DNA of 64,000 nucleotides from positions 1 through 64,000 of the forward strand of contig CANGME010000002.1 of assembly GCA_947455145.1 (NCBI GenBank), in the 5' to 3' direction. The number at the start of each line of letters is the position of its first letter. The first letter of the stretch is position 1. The translations under genes and the position numbers were made by a program. A model generated the notes under the pieces. It worked only from the letters and a program-made list of their open reading frames with translations. It was not told the origin of the DNA and did not search any database. Source of the DNA: Comamonadaceae bacterium. GTDB taxonomy: Bacteria > Pseudomonadota > Gammaproteobacteria > Burkholderiales > Burkholderiaceae_C. Positions 59,494 through 64,000 of this stretch are shown piece by piece.

Positions 59494-60840
59494 ATGTCAG
59501 CAAGCATCATTGATTCCAAAATTTTCGGCGACATCTTCAGCGACGCCGCCATGCGACAAGTCTGGTCAGACGAAAACCGCACCGCCAAATACCTCGACAT
59601 CGAACGCGCCCTGGCCAAGGTGCAGGGCGAGTTGGGCTTGATCCCGCAAGAGGCGGCCGACGAGATCGTGCGCAATTGCCGCCTGGAGATGATCGACTGG
59701 GCCCAGCTCAAGGCCAAGACCGAGGCGATCGGCTACCCCATCATTGCCGTGGTCAACCAGATCAACGCCAATTGCCGCGACAAGCTGGGCGAGTACTGCC
59801 ACTGGGGCGCGACCACGCAAGACATCACCGACACCGCCGCCGTGCTGCAAATCCGAGAGGGCCTGGCACTGGTAGAACAAGACCTGGCCGACATCTCCGC
59901 CGCGCTGGCCAAGCTGGCCCGCGATCACCGCGACACACCCATCATCGGCCGCAGCAATTTGCAGCAGGCCACGCCCATCACCTTCGGCTACAAGATGGCC
60001 AGCATCCTGGCGGGCATTGAGCGCCACCGCGAACGCTTGCAGCAGCTCAAGCCCCGTGTGCTGGTGGGCGAGTTCGGCGGCGCGTCGGGCACACTGTCGT
60101 CGCTGGAAAAAGGTGCGATGGAAACGCAAGCCGGTTTGATGAAAGAACTGGGCCTGGGCCAGCCCTTGATTTCGTGGCACACCGTGCGCGACAACTTTGC
60201 CGAAGTCGGCGCTTTTCTGGGCATCGTTGGTGGCTCACTCGGCAAGATCGCGATGGATGTGAAGCTGCTGATGCAAACCGAAGTAGCCGAAGTCTTCGAA
60301 CCCTTCGCACCGGGCCGTGGTTCGTCCAGCACCATGCCGCAAAAGCGCAACCCGATCTCGTGCCTGTACATCCACGCCAACATCTCGGTGGCGCGCCAGT
60401 TGGCCGCGTCCCTCATGGACGCCATGGTGGCCGATCACGAACGCTCCACCGGCCCCTGGGAAATTGAATGGGTGGCGATGACCGACCTGTTCTGCCTGAT
60501 GTCCGGCGCGCTCAAGCAAACCAAATTCATCCTGCAAGGCCTGGAAGTGGACGCCGCCCAGATGCGCCGCAACATCGACATGACGCACGGCCTGGTGATG
60601 AGCGAAGCCGTGATGATGGGCCTAGGCCCCTACCTGGGCCGCGAGTACGCGCACGACCTGGTCTACGACATCTGCCGCGCCGCCCTCAAGCAACAGCGCC
60701 CCTTGATCGACCTGCTGGCCGAGCACCCCGAGATCAACAAACACGTCACACGTGAACAGCTCGCCAGCTTCTGCGACCCGATGAACAACTTGGGTCAGGC
60801 TGGGGTGATGGTGGACCGGGTGTTGGCATCACTTCACTAG
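59494..60840 (+). CDS. Fumarase/adenylosuccinate lyase superfamily enzyme
   Basis: 448 residues with the superfamily fingerprints: C2-region HWGATTQDITDT, and the signature loop GRGSSSTMPQKRNPISC with its catalytic Ser. The length and pattern resemble 3-carboxy-cis,cis-muconate cycloisomerases and adenylosuccinate-lyase-like proteins, but position at the end of a dicarboxylate operon suggests that it adds to or eliminates from the unsaturated diacid (for example a substituted succinate giving mesaconate or itaconate). The reaction is not readable. An ACGGAG box precedes the ATG. Confidence 0.85.
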   Translation: MSASIIDSKIFGDIFSDAAMRQVWSDENRTAKYLDIERALAKVQGELGLIPQEAADEIVRNCRLEMIDWAQLKAKTEAIGYPIIAVVNQINANCRDKLGEYCHWGATTQDITDTAAVLQIREGLALVEQDLADISAALAKLARDHRDTPIIGRSNLQQATPITFGYKMASILAGIERHRERLQQLKPRVLVGEFGGASGTLSSLEKGAMETQAGLMKELGLGQPLISWHTVRDNFAEVGAFLGIVGGSLGKIAMDVKLLMQTEVAEVFEPFAPGRGSSSTMPQKRNPISCLYIHANISVARQLAASLMDAMVADHERSTGPWEIEWVAMTDLFCLMSGALKQTKFILQGLEVDAAQMRRNIDMTHGLVMSEAVMMGLGPYLGREYAHDLVYDICRAALKQQRPLIDLLAEHPEINKHVTREQLASFCDPMNNLGQAGVMVDRVLASLH

Positions 60841-60897
60841 GCATTTGGGATAAACCCGACGGCCTTGGAATCGGTTAAATTTTGCAACTTAATCTGT

Positions 60898-60924
60898 CGT
60901 AGAAGGCCGCTCTCGGCCTCTACG
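60898..60924. other. Strong hairpin after the dicarboxylate operon
   Basis: CGTAGA-A-GGCCG (60898-60909) and CGGCC-TCTACG (60914-60924) form an 11-bp stem with one bulged A and loop CTCT, 58 nt after the lyase stop. There is no T-run on either side, so it may stop or protect RNA without being a classical terminator. Confidence 0.45.
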
Positions 60925-60986
60925 GGCATGACCACTTGGCAGATAAGCGCTAAACGTTAGACTGTGTTATTTGCCATCGTGTCTCA

Positions 60987-61682
60987 ATGATCACAAAACT
61001 ACCTCGATGGGTTTGGGCCGGTACATGGGCGCTAGCGTTCATCGCTGGAATGGTCAATGTTGTCGGCCTGCTCGGCTTCGAGAAGCAAGCCATTACCCAT
61101 CTGACCGGAAACACCTCCCTGTTAGCTGCGGCACTGGCATCTGCTGATATCACAGCCACTCTTCACTTCGCGGCACTGATTGGTGCATTTGTTGCGGGCT
61201 GCACCCTGAGCGGCTTCATCATTCAAGACAGCACGCTCCAAATCGGGCGCAGGTATGGCGTTGCCTTGTCACTGGTTTCCAGCCTTCTCTTTGTTTCGGT
61301 TCCACTGCTCATGCATAACAGTGCTTTTGGCATGTATACCGCCGCCTGCGCTTGCGGACTTCAAAACGCCATGGTGAGCACCTACAGCGGCTCTGTAGTT
61401 CGTACTACCCACCTGTCCGGCATGTTTACAGACCTTGGCATTTTTCTCGGTCATTTTCTACGCGGCTTACCCGTTGAAATACGACGGCTTCATCTTTGCG
61501 TGACAGTCATCACCGGTTTTCTCTGCGGTGGAGTAGTTGGCACAATCACATTTCGGTCTTTCGGTTACTCGGCACTTTTCATCCCCGCCACTCTTACGGC
61601 ATCTGTATCGATGGTCTACGGTCTTTACTGCATACGGAAATCCGTGCCTAGCCAACTCCTAGATTCGCGGCCAAAAATTTGA
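60987..61682 (+). CDS. YoaK family (DUF1275) membrane protein
   Basis: 231 residues with about six hydrophobic segments. The N-terminus WALAFIAGMVNVVGLLGF and ITHLTGNTSLLAAAL, then CACGLQNAMVSTYSGSVVRT and THLSGMFTDLGIFLG, are the DUF1275/YoaK signatures. Function is unknown; a transport role has been suggested for the family. Codon use is less GC-rich than in the operon before it. Preceded by a 146-nt gap with a hairpin. Confidence 0.85.
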   Translation: MITKLPRWVWAGTWALAFIAGMVNVVGLLGFEKQAITHLTGNTSLLAAALASADITATLHFAALIGAFVAGCTLSGFIIQDSTLQIGRRYGVALSLVSSLLFVSVPLLMHNSAFGMYTAACACGLQNAMVSTYSGSVVRTTHLSGMFTDLGIFLGHFLRGLPVEIRRLHLCVTVITGFLCGGVVGTITFRSFGYSALFIPATLTASVSMVYGLYCIRKSVPSQLLDSRPKI

Positions 61683-61700
61683 GCCCCCCTCAAAAGCAAG

Positions 61701-61964
61701 ATGTCACAAAACTCACTCATCATCGAAGTTAAGGTGAAGCCGAATGCCGGCGCCAGCCAGCTGCGGCAAAATGAGTCGGGTCAATGGATCGCGCAAATTA
61801 AGTCGCTGCCGGTGGATGGCAAGGCCAACGCGGAGTTGATCGGCTTGGTCGCCAAGCACTTTGCCTGCCGCAAGGCTGCTGTCTCGATCAAGACGGGGTC
61901 TGCTGGTCGGTTGAAACTCATCAAAATTGAGGCGCCTTATGAAGTCAGCGCTCAATGCGTGTGA
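61701..61964 (+). CDS. DUF167 family (YggU-like) protein
   Basis: 87 residues: LIIEVKVKPNAGASQLRQNE, LPVDGKANAELIGLVAKHF, KAAVSIKTGSAGRLKLIKIE, the complete DUF167 core. Function is unknown; small cytoplasmic alpha/beta protein. The last about 9 residues (EVSAQCV end) do not look like the usual family C-terminus, and an inverted-repeat element follows 34 nt later, so the end may have been altered. It starts 18 nt after the YoaK-like gene stop. Confidence 0.85.
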   Translation: MSQNSLIIEVKVKPNAGASQLRQNESGQWIAQIKSLPVDGKANAELIGLVAKHFACRKAAVSIKTGSAGRLKLIKIEAPYEVSAQCV

Positions 61965-61997
61965 TTGGCGGAACCAGCCAGTTAAAGTGGGAAGCCT

Positions 61998-62103
61998 GGG
62001 GTCAGGTCTTGAAGTGAGGATTTTCGAACCAGATCACCATGAGCAAGAGCAGTCTGATGCTACTCATCGCCTTGCGGCGACCACAATACAAGACCAGACA
62101 CCC
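61998..62103. repeat. Short inverted-repeat element (MITE/REP-like)
   Basis: GGGGTCAGGTCTTG (61998-62011) and CAAGACCAGACACCC (62089-62103) are imperfect inverted repeats bounding a 106-bp unit with no gene. The GGGTCAGGTCTTG end is a pattern I associate with REP-type repeats in proteobacterial genomes; no transposase or clear target duplication is visible here. Confidence 0.4.
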
Positions 62104-62133
62104 ACTTAACCCACCTTCACAGGGCCAGCCTCC

Positions 62134-63216
62134 ATGAGCATCAAACAAGACATCCGCTTCTGTACAAGTAAAGACGGGGTGCGCCTGGCAATCGCTTCTA
62201 CCGGCAGCGGGCCACCTCTGGTGCGGGTGTTCAATTGGCTAACCGATGTCGAGAAAGACCTGACCAGCGTGGTCACCGGTCACTGGATCGACGAACTCAG
62301 TCGGGACTACGGTTACGTGCGTTTCGACGCTCGTGGGTGCGGTTATTCTGATCGCGACATTGAACGCATGTCCTTGGACGCCTGGGTTGAAGACCTGGAA
62401 GCAGTCATGGATGCGATGCCGCTTGAAAGGGTGCCGCTGCTGGGCATCTCCGTGGGGGCTGCGGTGGCGATTGCCTATGCGGTACGCCATCCGGAGCGGG
62501 TCAGCCAAATTGTGCTGTATGGCGGATTTGCTCGTGGCCTACTGGTACGCGACACGTCCACGAAAGTGCTTGAGCAGGCCCAAGGCCTGTTGAAGGCGGC
62601 GGAAATCGGTTGGGGCGCTGATGATCCCAATTTCCGCCAGGTTTTCGTTCACAGGATGTTCCGTGACGCCACTTCTGAGCAGTTGCGGGCGTTCGATTTA
62701 GTGCAGCGCGATACGATATCTGGCGTCAACGCGGCGCGTTTCCTGAAGAACAATTTTGAAATTGATATCCAGGATCTGGCCCGGCAGGTACGCTGCCCCG
62801 TGCTGGCGTTTCATACCAAGGACGACCCGTTGATCCCATTCAGTGAAGGCCTGCTGCTGGCCTCGTTGATTCCGAACTCTCGCTTTGTACCGCTCGAAGG
62901 CTGCAACCACATCCCGTTCGAGTCCGACTCGGCGTGGCCGCTGTTTTTAGCCGAGCTTCGTGCGTTTCTGCCAGCCGTGCCCTCCATTCGGCCACAGGCT
63001 GACAACCCGGCAGCGCTAATCGGCAGCTTGACGTCCCGACAACGTCAGGTATTGCTGGCCGTGGCCCAGGGTCAAACGGCCAAAGAGATTGCCCGGACAC
63101 TTGATTTGAGCCCACGAACAGTCGAAATGCACGTCGCCCGCGTCATGGCGACTTTACAGTGCAGCACCCGGGCAGAGGCCGTGCACAAAGCGAGCGAGGC
63201 AGGCCTACTGACCTGA
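62134..63216 (+). CDS. Alpha/beta-hydrolase fused to a LuxR-type DNA-binding domain
   Basis: 360 residues in one frame. Residues about 10-285 form an alpha/beta-hydrolase with an apparently complete triad: Ser106 in GISVGAA, Asp at about 230 (HTKDDPLIPF) and His259 (GCNHIPFE). Residues about 297-358 form a GerE/LuxR HTH: LTSRQRQVLLAVAQGQTAKE, IARTLDLSPRTVEMHVARVM. It is probably a transcription factor whose sensor domain binds, and may hydrolyse, a small ester-like or carboxylate ligand. The Bug receptor gene downstream (123 nt) is a likely target. Confidence 0.9.
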   Translation: MSIKQDIRFCTSKDGVRLAIASTGSGPPLVRVFNWLTDVEKDLTSVVTGHWIDELSRDYGYVRFDARGCGYSDRDIERMSLDAWVEDLEAVMDAMPLERVPLLGISVGAAVAIAYAVRHPERVSQIVLYGGFARGLLVRDTSTKVLEQAQGLLKAAEIGWGADDPNFRQVFVHRMFRDATSEQLRAFDLVQRDTISGVNAARFLKNNFEIDIQDLARQVRCPVLAFHTKDDPLIPFSEGLLLASLIPNSRFVPLEGCNHIPFESDSAWPLFLAELRAFLPAVPSIRPQADNPAALIGSLTSRQRQVLLAVAQGQTAKEIARTLDLSPRTVEMHVARVMATLQCSTRAEAVHKASEAGLLT

Positions 63217-63339
63217 TTCGTGCGCCGCAGCAGGGACTACTACCGTAATCGTTGGCCACAAAACTGGTAATGCAACGACTGCCGTTTGTCTGCGGCGCTG
63301 GGCACAATTTGCCATTCCATCCCACTAGGAGACATTTCC

Positions 63340-64000
63340 ATGAAGTTCAACATCCACGTTTCACTGTTCGCACCGCTGTCAGCGGCCTGCTGCGTGCTCT
63401 TGTCCAGCACGGTGTGGAGTCCGGCGGGGGCACAGGCGTACCCCAACAAACCGGTACGAATCATCCTGCCAGTTGGCGCGGGCAACCCTGGCGATGTGCG
63501 CGCACGGCAAATTGCAGCCAAGTTCCCCGAAGTCTTTGGCCAGAGTCTGGTTGTCGATAACCGACCCGGGGCAAACGGGTTCCTTGCAGCAGAAGCGGCC
63601 GCGCGTGCGCCAGCAGATGGGTACACCTTGTTTGTGGGCAATTCTGGCACCCATGTCTATAACCCATGGCTGTTCAAGAAGATGCCCTACCGTGATGTGG
63701 AGGATTTCGCGCCGGTCACGATGATCTCTGGTGGTCCACTGATCCTGGCGGTGAATCCGCAGCTACCCGCGCGCACACTTGGTGAGTTGATCGCGCTGGC
63801 CAAGGCCAAGCCGGGCGAACTCAACTATGGTTCTGCCGGACGTATTTCGGACGTATTGATGCACCAGGTCAAGACTACCACCGGCATCAACGTGGTTGGC
63901 GTTCCCTACAAGACGGCAGGCGCGGATCTGGCCGACACCATCGCGGGTCAGGTGCAGATCACCCTCAATTACTGGCCGATTCTGGAGCCCTTGGTCAAAG
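63340..64000 (+). CDS. Bug/TctC-family periplasmic solute receptor, 3' end cut by window edge
   Basis: 220 codons present of about 325. ATG at 63340 with an ACTAGGAG box. Signal peptide (MKFNIHVSLFAPLSAACCVL..., cleavage after GAQA), then the Bug core VRIILPVGAGNPGDVRARQI, LVVDNRPGANGFLAAEAAAR, DGYTLFVGNSGTHVYNPWLF. Third Bug receptor in the window, following the hydrolase-LuxR gene. Confidence 0.92.
   Translation, partial: MKFNIHVSLFAPLSAACCVLLSSTVWSPAGAQAYPNKPVRIILPVGAGNPGDVRARQIAAKFPEVFGQSLVVDNRPGANGFLAAEAAARAPADGYTLFVGNSGTHVYNPWLFKKMPYRDVEDFAPVTMISGGPLILAVNPQLPARTLGELIALAKAKPGELNYGSAGRISDVLMHQVKTTTGINVVGVPYKTAGADLADTIAGQVQITLNYWPILEPLVK

Noticed and set aside
60956-60962. GTTAGAC core resembling an integron attC site near a membrane protein gene
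   Set aside because: No matching RYYYAAC partner or integrase is visible at the expected distance, so the heptamer is probably chance.
61927-62109. 60-codon frame overlapping the end of the DUF167 gene
   Set aside because: No ribosome binding site or domain; its 3' half is the inverted-repeat element.

Overview
This is a GC-rich chromosomal segment of a betaproteobacterium, most likely a member of the Comamonadaceae (Burkholderiales). The reasons are the order mnmE-yidC-yidD-rnpA-rpmH / dnaA-dnaN-gyrB around the replication origin, the 84-residue stand-alone IF-1 paralogue, several Bug/TctC-type periplasmic receptors without membrane partners, HemJ-type haem synthesis and an Mg-type HemB. 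The origin lies near 49.5 kb, between dnaA and rpmH. The leftward str operon and the rightward rpmH-mnmE operon both run away from it, as expected for highly expressed genes. No rRNA, tRNA, CRISPR array or intact insertion sequence was found.

Layout from the left. 0-6 kb: the str operon (rpsL-rpsG-fusA-tuf, minus strand) with a clear sigma70-type promoter and multi-tier hairpins at two gene junctions, preceded by a D-Ala-D-Ala carboxypeptidase. 6-11.9 kb: housekeeping genes (hydrolase, thioredoxin-like ferredoxin, VanZ-like protein, HemJ-like protein, hemB, CorA family) and a structured, terminator-ended minus-strand region that may be a small RNA. 11.9-24.5 kb: a metal-resistance island with a two-component system, a CzcCBA-type RND exporter, a copper-type P1B ATPase, a J-domain protein, a CopZ-like chaperone, a DUF2892 protein, a pirin and a Spy/CpxP-like protein. 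24.5-31 kb: c-di-GMP signalling (a GGDEF cyclase, a BvgS/RocS-like hybrid kinase and a REC-EAL phosphodiesterase), with infA between them.

31-38 kb: an acyl-CoA catabolic region with a tandem pair of abnormal crotonases, an acyl-CoA dehydrogenase, a TetR regulator, an enoyl-CoA hydratase, a CitE-like lyase and an AMP-forming ligase. The first crotonase has lost its active-site motifs but keeps a C-terminal domain. The second keeps the active site but lacks that domain. They look complementary, and this is the most unusual feature of the window. 38-44 kb: an orphan antitoxin-like HTH protein, a flavin reductase, a thiamine-diphosphate enzyme with its own Bug receptor and a glyoxalase-like protein, and an MFS transporter. 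44-54.5 kb: the replication-origin core.

54.5-60.8 kb: a LysR-controlled operon (Bug receptor, MaoC-like hydratase, class III CoA-transferase, CitE-like lyase, fumarase/adenylosuccinate-lyase-superfamily enzyme). Its composition fits activation, hydration and cleavage of a C5 unsaturated dicarboxylate such as itaconate or mesaconate. 60.8-64 kb: a YoaK-like membrane protein, a DUF167 protein, a short inverted-repeat element, an alpha/beta-hydrolase fused to a LuxR-type DNA-binding domain, and a third Bug receptor cut by the window end.

All assignments come from reading motifs and gene order; no database search or structure prediction was run.
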